Shown: piece by piece, positions 22,657-32,403 of the stretch
Layout: each line of letters starts with the position of its first letter
Position numbering within the stretch: position 1 is the first letter of the stretch
Assembly: GCA_031763025.1 (NCBI GenBank)
Contig: JASSKH010000003.1
Coordinates: forward strand, 11,542,734-11,606,733
Reading direction: 5' to 3'
Origin: Macrocystis pyrifera
Taxonomy: Eukaryota; Sar; Phaeophyceae; Laminariales; Laminariaceae
Length of the DNA: 64,000 nucleotides
Translations under genes and position numbers: made by a program
The notes under the pieces: generated by a model
The model's database searches: none
Seen by the model: only the letters and a program-made list of their open reading frames with translations
What the model was told of the DNA's origin: nothing

Positions 22657-23121
22657 TGTTACGGTTCAGGACCGTTTCAGGAGTTACGACGGCATGCATT
22701 TTTGTATCGGTAGGGGCCGCGTCATTTACGGCCCCCCCCCAATTTGTGGATGGTTTCCCTTTCGGACCAATCCATCTTGCCTCTTGTGGTCTTTGCTCTC
22801 GACCTGTGGCATAAAGCAATCATTCTACCATCTACAGAACTGGGAGACCTACTCCCTAAGACCGGAAACCCTTCCCGTCCTTCGGGGGTACGTGAAGCGC
22901 ACCTCTCGACTCGGTTGAGTCTTCAACAAACGTGAGATTGGTAGGATTATGGACCTAGTTGGTTGTGCATCGTGCCGGAATGGTGCGGTCCTCTGTTCAA
23001 TCCTATACATACTGTAAACGGTAACCATTCAGGGTAGTGCCTCAGGGATAATCCCTGAATAGGTCGCATCACATAATCCTGACCCTAAATCCCGTGGCTT
23101 GTAGACTCACGAACCGCATCA
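22657..23121 (+). repeat. 5-prime LTR
   Basis: 465 bp, TG..CA termini. It contains a C9 run at about 22732-22740 also present in the right LTR. No confident promoter element was assigned. Confidence 0.9.
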
Positions 23122-23150
23122 TGGTGTCCAATCCGAGAATCGAACTCGGG
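23122..23150 (+). promoter_or_regulatory. Primer-binding site, unusually extended
   Basis: TGGTGTCCAATCCGAGAA directly follows the LTR and is the complement of a tRNA 3-prime end with CCA. The match does not stop at 18 bases. The next bases complete the T-arm stem CCGAG/CTCGG around a TTCGATT loop, so the whole T-arm is copied. Confidence 0.7.
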
Positions 23151-23973
23151 TACCGTTTCGCACGTCTGTTGCCGACACCCCAAGCCCACAGAGTCCCTTC
23201 GGCACAACACGAGATCAGTTTTTTGCGCTAACTGCTACTCCCAAGCTCTCGCCGCCGCTGCACACACACCTACCTCAGTCGCCTCACCCACTGTTCGCCC
23301 CAGTTATCATGACATCGCGTGGGAGGACGAGAGCACCTTGGAGTGGGAGGTTAGACAGGTCGCCGAGGCCACCGCCGTCGAGGGGTTTACCAACGTAGCA
23401 GTGGAAGCAGCAGCAGTAGGTCCCCAACCGCAGGACCCACAGCTGGTCCTGATGCTTCCCACCGAACGGTTTGATCTAGAAAAGGGAGCGTTGGTGGGGG
23501 TCGCTAGAGCGGCGCTGTGGTGGTTGCCGGGGTCCCCAGTATACGTCAAACTGGTGAACCGCAGTAAAGAGACAACAGTGGTAGAGGGTTGCCGTGTGAT
23601 AGCTCGACTGGTAGCCCTCAACGTCCGCGACCCCGCACGATTCGAGTCTTTATTCGATGAGATGCCCTCCACCGCTGACCCGCCCCTCCCCCGGCAAGCC
23701 CCAGACCCGACGTGTGTTTCGAGTGAAGTCAGGACAGAACCAGTCCCCAAGGTACAGGCAACCGACGCCAACCTAGGAACACTGGGATCCCTGCAGAAAC
23801 AACAACTCGTGGACGTGCTGGCAGGTTTCATCGAAGATGGCCTGTTCCCCATCGACCCCAAGCGAGTGCCGGCCTGCATCGATGGTGAGCTTGAGCTTCC
23901 TTTGATCAATGAGCTATGCACCCCTTTTGCGGCCAAACAACGACGTTTCTCCCCCGAAGAACGGCGCGCATGA
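23140..23973 (+). CDS. Pol N-terminal segment (linker before reverse transcriptase)
   Basis: A continuous frame runs from the primer-binding site to TGA at 23973. The last third (ERFDLEKG, PVYVKLVNRSKET, GFIEDGLFPIDP and KQRRFSPEER) matches the region ahead of RT in Ty3/gypsy polyproteins. The first 70 codons have isolated cysteines and histidines but no clear CCHC knuckle, and no protease D(T/S)G motif is seen. The RT begins in another frame and overlaps it at 23916-23973, so a -1 shift near 23965 is needed to continue. No start codon is certain. Confidence 0.65.
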   Translation, partial: SNSGTVSHVCCRHPKPTESLRHNTRSVFCANCYSQALAAAAHTPTSVASPTVRPSYHDIAWEDESTLEWEVRQVAEATAVEGFTNVAVEAAAVGPQPQDPQLVLMLPTERFDLEKGALVGVARAALWWLPGSPVYVKLVNRSKETTVVEGCRVIARLVALNVRDPARFESLFDEMPSTADPPLPRQAPDPTCVSSEVRTEPVPKVQATDANLGTLGSLQKQQLVDVLAGFIEDGLFPIDPKRVPACIDGELELPLINELCTPFAAKQRRFSPEERRA

Positions 23974-25403
23974 TTAGAGCAGAGATCCAGAAGTTGCTTG
24001 ACCGAGGAATCATTCGTCCCTCAGTGTCACCGTGGGCAGCGCAGTGCCTGTGTGTGCGGAAGAAAGACGGAACCCTCCGCTTGTGCATTGATTGGCGGGT
24101 ACTTAACAAGCTCCTGGTTTCCGATAGTGGAGGTCTTGGCGATATGCAGACAATTTTCGACGGGTTGAAAGGCAAACGGTACTTCACTCAGCTGGACCTT
24201 GCTTCCGGTTTTCACCAAATCGCGATTGCAGAAAAAGATCGCTACAAAACCGCGTTCAGAGATGCAGATGGACTGCTGTATGAGTTCACTAGGGCTGGCT
24301 TTGGTTTGACAGTTCTGCCTTCAGCGTTCACACGGAGGGTGAAGTCCGCTTTGGGGTGTTTAGAAGGAGTGTTCAGCTGGCTCGACGACATTCTCATCGC
24401 GAGCGCCACCTGGGACGATCACTTAGCCAAACTCGTTCTAGTCCTCAACCGTCTGTTAGCGGCGGGTCTGTCAGTTAATTTTGCCAAGTGTATTTTCGGC
24501 TCCTCCTCGCAAGAATTCCTTGGCATGATTATCGATAGTACCGGCCTACACCCCGCCCCGACCAAGTTGGAAGCCATTGCACGCATGCCGCGCCCCCAGA
24601 CAGTCGAGGAACTCCGAACGTTCCTTGGTCTGACGGGCTACTTGCGGCAGTTTGTACCCAACTATAGTCTGACCGCCGCCCCCCTCACTAACATCCTACG
24701 CAATAAAGACTTCGCGTCTAAACGCGCACGCAAGAGTACCATCGCGTGGGATTTAGAGGAGGAGCAAGCGTTTCAGTCTTTGCGCTCCACTCTAGCCTCG
24801 CCTACGGTACTCGCATTCCCCGATCTCGACAACACGTTCGAACTACACACCGATGCTAGCACAATAGGTGCGGGAGCAGTTCTTATGCAGACCATCGACG
24901 GTACGCCTCGCGTGATTGCCTTCGCTAGTCACAGATTCTCGCGTACAGATGCCCGTAGAGGCCCCACCGAACGAGAATGCATGGGAGTGCTGTGGGCTGT
25001 GGATCATTTTCGACCCTATTTAGCGGGTAGGCAGTTTACGGTAGTGACCGATTGCTCCGCTATAACCTGGCTGTTTCGAAGTCGCGAGTTGTGCCCCAAA
25101 CTACACAGATGGGCACTAAGACTGACGGAATATGATATGGTGCTGGTATGGCGAGCGGGAGTACAGCACGTCCTACCGGACGCCCTGTCGCGGCTGCCGC
25201 ACTCACAGACTCCTCAAGCCGATGTTGATGACTCCTTTCCCGACGATCTTACGTCGAAAGAACCATCCGAGTTCGTAGGACCCCGGGGACCGAGCCTTGA
25301 TGGAGTTAGGTTAGCGGACGTAGAGGCAGTAGGTGTAGATGGAACAGACGGGGGGGGATTGCCCTTCCTATCCACCGTCAGAACCGTCCACTCATGCTAC
25401 TAA
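23916..25403 (+). CDS. Reverse transcriptase and RNase H of the gypsy element
   Basis: The frame reads MIRAEIQKLLDRGIIRPSVS, RKKDGTLRLCIDWRVLN, YFTQLDLASGFHQI (first catalytic D) and FSWLDDILIAS (YxDD box with W in place of Y, both D retained). RNase H follows with HTDASTIGAGAVLMQ, TERECMGVLWAVDHF and VTDCSAITWLF, so the D-E-D residues are present, ending near HVLPDALSRLP. An acidic tail closes at TAA 25401-25403. RT copies the element RNA and RNase H removes the template. Upstream and downstream coding are in other frames, joined by overlaps. Intact motifs agree with recent origin. Confidence 0.85.
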   Translation: MHPFCGQTTTFLPRRTARMIRAEIQKLLDRGIIRPSVSPWAAQCLCVRKKDGTLRLCIDWRVLNKLLVSDSGGLGDMQTIFDGLKGKRYFTQLDLASGFHQIAIAEKDRYKTAFRDADGLLYEFTRAGFGLTVLPSAFTRRVKSALGCLEGVFSWLDDILIASATWDDHLAKLVLVLNRLLAAGLSVNFAKCIFGSSSQEFLGMIIDSTGLHPAPTKLEAIARMPRPQTVEELRTFLGLTGYLRQFVPNYSLTAAPLTNILRNKDFASKRARKSTIAWDLEEEQAFQSLRSTLASPTVLAFPDLDNTFELHTDASTIGAGAVLMQTIDGTPRVIAFASHRFSRTDARRGPTERECMGVLWAVDHFRPYLAGRQFTVVTDCSAITWLFRSRELCPKLHRWALRLTEYDMVLVWRAGVQHVLPDALSRLPHSQTPQADVDDSFPDDLTSKEPSEFVGPRGPSLDGVRLADVEAVGVDGTDGGGLPFLSTVRTVHSCY

Positions 25404-26559
25404 TGACGCTCGCCTCCTTGCCCTACAAGCCCTGCCCTTTGCCACGTGTGCCGCACTAGAGACAGACCCCGGTACGCTGCGCCGCAGTAGCAGGACGCGT
25501 ACGCCTTCCGTACGGCTACGTCCCCTCAACGACATCCAGCTGCCGCCCATCGAGCAGTTGGTGGATCAGGAGCACGATCACTCCAACACGGCTACACCAA
25601 TCGAGTCGACTCCGTCTTCACCACCGCCCACGACGGCCCCCAAGTGTCGGGTTCACGCTGGCCGTGACGACCTTGGAGAGGTGCTTTCAGCAGGGGGGGA
25701 GGTACCGCGTTCGTCAGAAACCCGCCACATCACGGAAGCATCGGCCATCCACCGGGCGGCTCAAGTACTCACTAATCCCGAATCCTTGGCGCGAAGGCAA
25801 CGAGCCGATTCCCATCTGGGCCAGGTTCGTGAGAGTTTGTGTGGTAGTAATGGCGCAGGCGCGGGTGGAGTTGACACTACCGGGTACGGTTTAGATGACG
25901 ACGATGTAATCCGGTACGCCGACGAAAGGGGTAGGAAACTGCCAGCCATCCCTGAAGCCATGGTAGCGGACGTACTCGCTTTGGTACACACGCTGCACGG
26001 ACACGCAGGAGTAGGAGCTACTTTAGCTCTGGTACGCGATCACTTTCACTGGCCCTCGGTCACCCGCGACACGAGACAATACGTGTTATCGTGCGGGTGT
26101 CGAAGACGCAAGAGACCGAACAGCAGACGTCTCGCGATGTTGCCCGGACGCCCGCTAGAGCCTTGGGATGAACTGCAGATCGACATCTTAAAGTTGGACA
26201 CGCCTTCTCTTTCCGGCAATAAATATGTCCTACTGGTAGTGGACCGAGCCTCCAAGTTTCCATTCGGTTTTCCTCTAGCAACCAAGCAGGCAGTAGGCGT
26301 GGCACGGATCCTTACCGAGCTATGTTTAACCTTCGGCGTACCTCGGGTGATTCGGTGTGACGGTGGCAAAGAGTTTGGAGCGGAAGTAGTGACACACTTG
26401 TGCCGTTGGCTACATGCAGAAATAGTGTTCGGACCGGCCGACCATCCACGGGGTCAAGGGGCCGTCGAGAGGTTAGGAGGTTGGCTTCAAGAGCTGTTGG
26501 CAGAGCTATGTAGATCATGGCCCGAGAGATGGGACGAGTACGTGTCCCCAGCAATCTGA
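25339..26559 (+). CDS. Integrase of the gypsy element, ending at an in-frame stop
   Basis: After a proline-rich linker the frame shows an H-H finger (HTLHGHAGVGATLALVRDHF) whose cysteine pair reads CGC rather than C-x2-C. The DDE core has D in LQIDILKLD, D in VIRCDGGKEFG and E in GAVERLGG, so the catalytic triad is intact. TGA at 26557-26559 cuts the frame in the middle of the conserved segment after the catalytic E. The same frame stays open beyond it for 276 codons. It overlaps the RT frame by 65 bases in a different phase, compatible with a frameshift or with separate decay. Confidence 0.82.
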   Translation: MEQTGGDCPSYPPSEPSTHATNDARLLALQALPFATCAALETDPGTLRRSSRTRTPSVRLRPLNDIQLPPIEQLVDQEHDHSNTATPIESTPSSPPPTTAPKCRVHAGRDDLGEVLSAGGEVPRSSETRHITEASAIHRAAQVLTNPESLARRQRADSHLGQVRESLCGSNGAGAGGVDTTGYGLDDDDVIRYADERGRKLPAIPEAMVADVLALVHTLHGHAGVGATLALVRDHFHWPSVTRDTRQYVLSCGCRRRKRPNSRRLAMLPGRPLEPWDELQIDILKLDTPSLSGNKYVLLVVDRASKFPFGFPLATKQAVGVARILTELCLTFGVPRVIRCDGGKEFGAEVVTHLCRWLHAEIVFGPADHPRGQGAVERLGGWLQELLAELCRSWPERWDEYVSPAI

Positions 26560-27387
26560 ATCAAACGCACTTTGCCAGACGTTTCCCTGCCCTCTCACAT
26601 GACCCCTTTCGAGCTGCTTTTCGGTCGCAAACCCCGCACGTCGTTAGACTCCCTGGTGCCCCTATCAGAAGAGACAGGACAAAGCGGTGGTCTTGACAAC
26701 TTCGTGGAGCGCCGCAAGCAGAACCTCCGAGAAGTCCGCATTGCGCTCGAGAAACGTCACAATCAGAGGGTAACCGCACGGGCCCACGCCAACGCTACTA
26801 TTGCGAGACCCTCCGCCGGAGTCCTGGTCGAGAAGGGAAGCCTCGTGTTGGTGCGCGAGTCCGAGAGCAGCAGACATCGCGACAACCGAGGGAGGAAGCT
26901 CCAGCACGACCACTACACAGGCCCTTGGAGAGTCACAGAAGTAGTGCGGGCAGGCATAAGCGTACAAGTAACGATGCGAGGTAGAAAACAGCGCACCCGA
27001 ACTGTGTCCGTGGCAGATGTCAAGCCATTCCACGTCCGACCCCTAACTCTGAGACACTCCCTAGCCGACGAGTTCGCACAGTATGCTTGGGGCCCCGATT
27101 TCAAGATGCCGTCGCATGGTATAGACTCTGCGACGTTCGACTCCATCGTAAGCTGCCGTGGGAGTATTTCCCCCTCGGGCACGGCTAGGTGGGAATACAA
27201 AGGAAAGTCGAGGGAGGGAGTAGAGTCGGGCTGGTTGACTGAAAGTGAGATGCTAAAAAGCTTCACCCCTCTGCAGTTGGATGGCTTTATTGCACTCTGG
27301 CATTTGTACAACCAACAGTCTACTAGCGACACAGCCCCCCTGTCTCAGTCAAACCTCGTGCGCCCCTCTCTCGACGTGAAGCCTTGA
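26560..27387 (+). CDS. Integrase C-terminal part, continuation after the stop
   Basis: In the same frame as the preceding integrase, LPSHMTPFELLFGRKPRTSL is the conserved segment after the catalytic core. A basic helix (ERRKQNLREVRIALEKRHNQR) follows, then a barrel with HDHYTGPWRVTEVV, the GPW form of the usual GPY/F motif. Beyond that there is an element-specific stretch, then TGA at 27385-27387. A single nonsense codon therefore separates otherwise good halves. Confidence 0.78.
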   Translation: MKRTLPDVSLPSHMTPFELLFGRKPRTSLDSLVPLSEETGQSGGLDNFVERRKQNLREVRIALEKRHNQRVTARAHANATIARPSAGVLVEKGSLVLVRESESSRHRDNRGRKLQHDHYTGPWRVTEVVRAGISVQVTMRGRKQRTRTVSVADVKPFHVRPLTLRHSLADEFAQYAWGPDFKMPSHGIDSATFDSIVSCRGSISPSGTARWEYKGKSREGVESGWLTESEMLKSFTPLQLDGFIALWHLYNQQSTSDTAPLSQSNLVRPSLDVKP

Positions 27388-27389
27388 CC

Positions 27390-27548
27390 CGATTCCCAAT
27401 AGGTTTCACTATCTGGAAGGATTTTGGTGGCGGCCTCCGACTACAGGGCCAGGTGTACGATTACAGAGACCGATACTGGCGAGTACGCTACAGCGACCAG
27501 AACTGGGAAGAGCTGACTCGCCGCGAGATGGAGCAGTTGAAGAGCTGA
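27390..27548 (+). CDS. Small Tudor-like C-terminal domain, one frame off
   Basis: Immediately after the integrase frame another frame reads FTIWKDFGGGLRLQGQVYDY and then RYWRVRYSDQNWEELTRREM, stopping at TGA 27546-27548. The pattern of short strands with VYD and WRVRYSD-x-(D/N)WEEL resembles small Tudor-type barrels fused to plant and algal chromatin proteins and some retroelements. That suggests a targeting module. It needs a shift from the upstream frame, and the role is inference. Confidence 0.5.
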   Translation, partial: RFPIGFTIWKDFGGGLRLQGQVYDYRDRYWRVRYSDQNWEELTRREMEQLKS

Positions 27549-28516
27549 AGCGGTTCCGAGCATCAAGCCAGTATACCGCTCTCTCCCCTTACCGTGCGTC
27601 GTTCCCTCTCGGCCTCGTTGTGCCACTCTCTCGTTTCGACGCCGTGCGTTTCCCTCTCCCCAGCGTTCTACCCGTCCGCCGCTCGCTCGCTCCGAAGCCG
27701 TGTACATGTTCTGCTCTCTCGCTCCGACGCCTTGATCGTAACACCCAGAGAGCAGAACTTGGAAGGAGCCGCCTAGCCACCATAGGGAGCCGATGCAAAT
27801 TTGGAGCGATACTGAGCGTTTGCCGAGGAGACGAAGAACTTCTGCTTTTTACCCTTCGTGGTTTCGTGTTTTTGTATGAAAGGGTTGGGATCGTCTAGCG
27901 AGGGATCCGGGGGTTTATACGCGAGGGGTGTGGGATGTATGTTATGACGACGAGAGTGTTTTTTTTTTGTGATGGGTTTGCTTGGAGGCGTATCTCTGCT
28001 TCTGTGCCAATGATAGGCGTTTGTGTGAGTAATTTTAGTGGTTCGGTAACAGCCAGTCGTTCTGGCGTGAATCAGTTAGGTACTTTTGTGTGGGGGTTTA
28101 CTCTTCTGTGGCTCGTAGTAGGCAGATCGGTGTCTATGATTCGACCTCCACGAGTATTTGCATTCGATTTGGGGGGACCCAAATCGCACGGGTTTTTTTA
28201 CTGTTGACCTGTTCGGAGCACGCATACCTGGCGATTTGAGCCTAGCTAGGCGTGAGTGTACTGCGCCTATTTATAGTGGAAAAGGTGTAGTAGGGAGACT
28301 ATTAACCACGGAATATTAGTCAGGCGGCCAAACTCGCAGTGAAAACGCAGGGGTGAGGGTTTTTTATCGGGGATTTCCCTCTGATGGCCCTTGCGTTTTC
28401 GGTTTGTTTTCGCCTATCCCCGAGGCTATTATTTTTGTGTAGAGCCTTGCGGTTCCTCGCCCTTGGTTATGGTCATAGATTGCTATAGCATATTGCTCCT
28501 TTATTCGCATTATGCT
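27549..28516. other. Non-coding stretch inside the gypsy element
   Basis: Nearly 1 kb between the last domain and the purine tract holds no recognised coding segment. Short frames at 27594-28207 show no motif. Confidence 0.6.
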
Positions 28517-28524
28517 AGGGGGGA
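28517..28524 (+). promoter_or_regulatory. Polypurine tract
   Basis: AGGGGGGA directly precedes the right LTR, the expected position for the plus-strand primer of an LTR retrotransposon. Confidence 0.8.
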
Positions 28525-28989
28525 TGTTACGGTTCAGGACCGTTTCAGGAGTTACGACGGCATGCATTTTTGTATCGGTAGGGGCCGCGTCATTTACGGC
28601 CCCCCCCCAATTTGTGGATGGTTTCCCTTTCGGACCAATCCATCTTGCCTCTTGTGGTCTTTGCTCTCGACCTGTGGCATAAAGCAATCATTCTACCATC
28701 TACAGAACTGGGAGACCTACTCCCTAAGACCGGAAACCCTTCCCGTCCTTCGGGGGTACGTGAAGCGCACCTCTCGACTCGGTTGAGTCTTCAACAAACG
28801 TGAGATTGGTAGGATTATGGACCTAGTTGGTTGTGCATCGTGCCGGAATGGTGCGGTCCTCTGTTCAATCCTATACATACTGTAAACGGTAACCATTCAG
28901 GGTAGTGCCTCAGGGATAATCCCTGAATAGGTCGCATCACATAATCCTGACCCTAAATCCCGTGGCTTGTAGACTCACGAACCGCATCA
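28525..28989 (+). repeat. 3-prime LTR
   Basis: 465 bp, the same length as the left LTR and the same sequence at every place compared. Followed by CATG. Confidence 0.9.
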
Positions 28990-29132
28990 CATGATATGGA
29001 TATTCGAGGGGAGCTTGCCATGTACTCGAGAAAATGGTTGAGGGTCACGGTGCACGAGGCGAAATTTGAGTCATTGGATTCTAGTTGTGTGTGGATGGTA
29101 TGATTGGAATAAGCGCTGCACATCGGTACCTG

Positions 29133-29720
29133 GGGTCGTCGAAGCGGCGGACTGTTTCATGGTGAGATAGTTCAGGGACGAGGCGGAGAAGAGCTGGCTA
29201 CGCCACGCAGCTGAGGACACCAAGAGCGGTTCCAAGGGGAGCGGGGGGGGGGGGGGCAGCCGTACTGACACAACTGTCGACAAACAAACGCAGAAACGAA
29301 ATGATCGATCGGGTAGCAAGGTATCGGTTCGACTAGCCCTAGAATTCTATTAATAAGAGCTTTTTGTTTGTTTCTTGCTGTTGAGTTGTTCATTGGGGGG
29401 GCGGTATGACATCGGCAGTACTCAAACTTGACACCGCTGTTGACGAGAGTAGGAAGGAGACGGCAAAGAGTGGCTAGGTTCCCGAATCGGTTATCTAGCA
29501 GAGATGGGCACCCATGTACTACTATCACCGTCTGGAGTACGATTTTCTTTTTTTTTTTTTTCCTCCTCTCCTTCTTGCTTTTTGCCTTGTCTCTCTCCCT
29601 TTGTTTCCTTTTCCCCTCCCCGCCGTCATTATGCCGCTATCTTCCTCCCCTTCGTATTGCTTCTTCGTCTGTGCAGCTGTTATCTGTTTTGTTGAGCGCG
29701 TATGATTTTCTTCTAGTAAG
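29133..29720 (+). repeat. 5-prime-truncated second copy of the LINE-type element of 1-900
   Basis: It begins abruptly at GTCGTCGAAGCGGCGGACTG and follows 332-895 through the coding tail (EAADCFMV..SWLRHAAEDTKSG) and the 3-prime flank. A 5-prime truncation is the usual outcome of LINE insertion. The coding part contains a stop at about 29171, so it is inactive. Confidence 0.7.
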
Positions 29721-30072
29721 GGGACGCTAGTCCCCTCAGGAATGCGTCGTCAAGTACCCGCTCGTAGCGTTTCGGCAACATGTACGCACGACTTGGAAGT
29801 AGAGCAAGGGGTTTGCAGCTAAAATCCGTATTTCGAACTTTCAGAATATTTCAAGCAAATATAAACTGGCCCTCCAGGCCGCTATTAATAGGGGAAGGGA
29901 GGAAGAAGCCGGAGGAATGCGGCCAATGACCTGGAGATGGAACGTTGATGACGAAAAGGATACGTTATACCCGTAGCTAAAATGAAATGATGTAGGGAAT
30001 AAATTGGGAAACGACTGGCAGAGAAGTGTATGAGGGATACTACTGATTTACGGAAGGATATTTGGTTTATAT
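29721..30072. other. No gene recognised
   Basis: Purine-rich sequence without motif. Confidence 0.5.
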
Positions 30073-30402
<330 letters not shown>

Positions 30403-30403
<1 letters not shown>

Positions 30404-31617
30404 TACAAGAACCCATTTTAGCCCTTTTTCGCCCACTTTTTTAGGCCCATCAGAAACTTACCACCTGTCATGGGGACGTAGTTTTATTGCCCGCAGCATC
30501 TTCGACGACGTCTCGAAAAGAGATATATTATATGCCTGGAGAACGTAAGTCTTTTAGTGAAGGCCACTTCTTCATCGGTGATGCAGCCATTGTACTATGC
30601 TCCCGCGCGTGAAATAAATAATTCTAGTTAGCGCTTTTGGGAGTGTTTCGTGCTACTCGCTCGCAAATTCGAGCACACGAAAACACTCCATGAGTCGTTT
30701 TCGACTGCCTACGACTGACCGCACTGTCTGGGCGCACTCGACGCCCTCGCACACCCCATCAGGAGCATCCCTCGATTTTGCGAGCTGTAGTTTCCGGCGA
30801 GGGGTTGTAGCTTTCCGCAAGTGAAGCGCAAAAACGTTCAGTTGGGGGTTGTATTTTATCTCGTTTTGTAAACCCCAAATTTCGACTAATTTCGACTCAT
30901 TTCGATCACTGCAGTACGTACCTCCAAGTCGATCGAGGTGTTGGCCTCTGTTGAAACCTGCGGGAGAGCGATCCCGAGAGAATCACAAGCTACACTGTGA
31001 TGAAGTTCTTTCGAGGCGCGCTCGTTCTGCACGAACCAGACCGAAGTTCTAAACGCACAGCGTGGTAAAACAGCGATATTTTTTCCATGTTCCGATACAA
31101 CATCTAGAGATTGGAGAAAAACCGGAAACCCGGGGACTAGGAGACGCTACGAGTAATAGAGAACAAGCGACCTTGCTGCTGATCTCCTTGCGTCATTTGT
31201 ATGTGCTTCATTTCAGTTTTTTTTTTTTGTTGTTCTTATTTCCTGTCGTCTTGCTTGTGTTGTTGTGTTCCTCGTACCCGGTACTATGAAATTTCATTGA
31301 ATTTGGGATTTTTTTTGGTTGGGATTTTTTCTGTTTCTCAATCTGTGACCACACAATTAATGTCTCTCTAGCACAAGGAATCAGGACGGTACTGAACTGG
31401 GCGTACCGATGAAGCTGGGTAGAAAGAACGAGAACGAAGGCGACACACGCATTGTCAGATGATAAACGGGATAATAATAATAAGAAGAAGAACTAACGTT
31501 ACCCCTTGCCCTAGACCCCAACGCAAAATCAGACCCAATCAACCATTGGTTAGCAATAGTCCCTTTTGGTTTCGTACACACGTGGCATTGCATTGCTCAC
31601 TGCTGTGTACGCGGCAA
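30403..31617. other. No gene recognised
   Basis: Short frames only. T-run near 31218-31228. Confidence 0.45.
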
Positions 31618-31765
31618 CGTAGTATCTCTGTGTGTGGCGTAGTTTTGTGACCGCAGAACTTGTATCTCTTCTATAGGATTGAAGAATCGGCACGGACACT
31701 GTTTGTGCTGGATGTCGACGGGCAGAAACACAGAGTGTGCGCTAACATTTTCTCGAATAATAAGC
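31618..31765 (-). repeat. Conserved 130-bp block, also in the 1.25-kb duplication
   Basis: On the minus strand it matches 43985-44075 and 45802-45900 (GTCGACATCCAGCA..AGTGTCCGTGC..GATTCTTCA, then ATAC(A/G)A(G/A)(T/C)TCTG(C/T)GGTCACAAA). A frame reading VFLPVDIQHKQCPCRFFNP crosses it, but no protein family is evident. Confidence 0.6.
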
Positions 31766-31997
31766 GGTGAGCTTGTACTGCTGTGCATGTCACAAGCTCT
31801 CACCGCCACCGTTTACTTATTGCCACCAGATCCGTCTTCAAATCGTCATGGAGCCACTACAAATAGAACAGTTTAGTGCAGTCCATCAATCAATAGAGTA
31901 CGCTATGTTGTTCCTACGTACGAAGCTTACTTTGTTGGTTCAAAACCCCTCCTACTGCTTGTAATAATACACCACATACAACAGTAAGTAGTAGGCC

Positions 31998-32337
31998 GGC
32001 GTCCCCGGTGGCTTGGTAGGTGGTCCGCGAGCCTACCAAGATCAATTTCGTGAGTTCGAGTCTCACCGAGTGCATGCTCATAGGGACTTTTTCTTGCATA
32101 AAATTGGTTAGCAGAAAGCGCGAGAGCGTGAGTTAGCTGTACATTCGATGAAAATCGACGAGCAGTGGGAATGCTGAACCCTATGCGCGATAAAAACTAA
32201 AGGCACGTACCGGGGGGGAGAAGGGACGACACCTGTGACCACGGCTTGTCCAGAAGATCGTCGAGGGTAAAACCTCCTAGGAGTGGGCTGGAAAGTAAAA
32301 GTGATGATGAAAAAAAAAAGAAAAAAAAAAGAAAAAA
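31998..32337 (+). mobile_element. tRNA-headed SINE, full copy with target duplication
   Basis: The first 75 bases are tRNA-like: GGCGTCCCCGGTGGCTTGGT contains an A-box-like TGGCTTGGTAGG, and GTGAGTTCGAGTCTCAC forms a T-arm with a B box. A 180-bp tRNA-unrelated body and an A-rich tail (about 32310-32337) follow. GTAGTAGGCC at 31988-31997 and GTAGCAGGCC at 32338-32347 form a 10-bp target duplication with one mismatch. Acceptor pairing is only partial, so it is not a functional tRNA gene. It would be copied by a LINE in trans. Confidence 0.85.
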
Positions 32338-32403
32338 GTAGCAGGCCCTTAGAGCCAAGAGCACCCAAGATAAGAACATTCTTGTTAAGTTCAAGCGTCG
32401 GGG

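Larger units (their letters stand above)
22657..28989 (+). mobile_element. Complete-ended Ty3/gypsy LTR retrotransposon lacking gag and protease
   Basis: Two 465-bp direct LTRs (22657-23121 and 28525-28989) begin TGTTACGG and end GCATCA. By eye they show no difference. CATG stands immediately before the left LTR and immediately after the right one, a 4-bp target duplication. A primer-binding site follows the left LTR and a purine tract precedes the right one. The pol order protease-linker, RT, RNase H, integrase fits Ty3/gypsy. The open frame begins at the primer-binding site and reads straight into the linker before RT, leaving no space for gag or the D(T/S)G protease. Identical LTRs imply recent insertion. 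Confidence 0.88.

Noticed and set aside
31998-32075. Functional tRNA gene
   Set aside because: The T-arm is good, but the acceptor stem pairs poorly, no clear anticodon arm is seen, and the sequence recurs with a body and A tail as a SINE.
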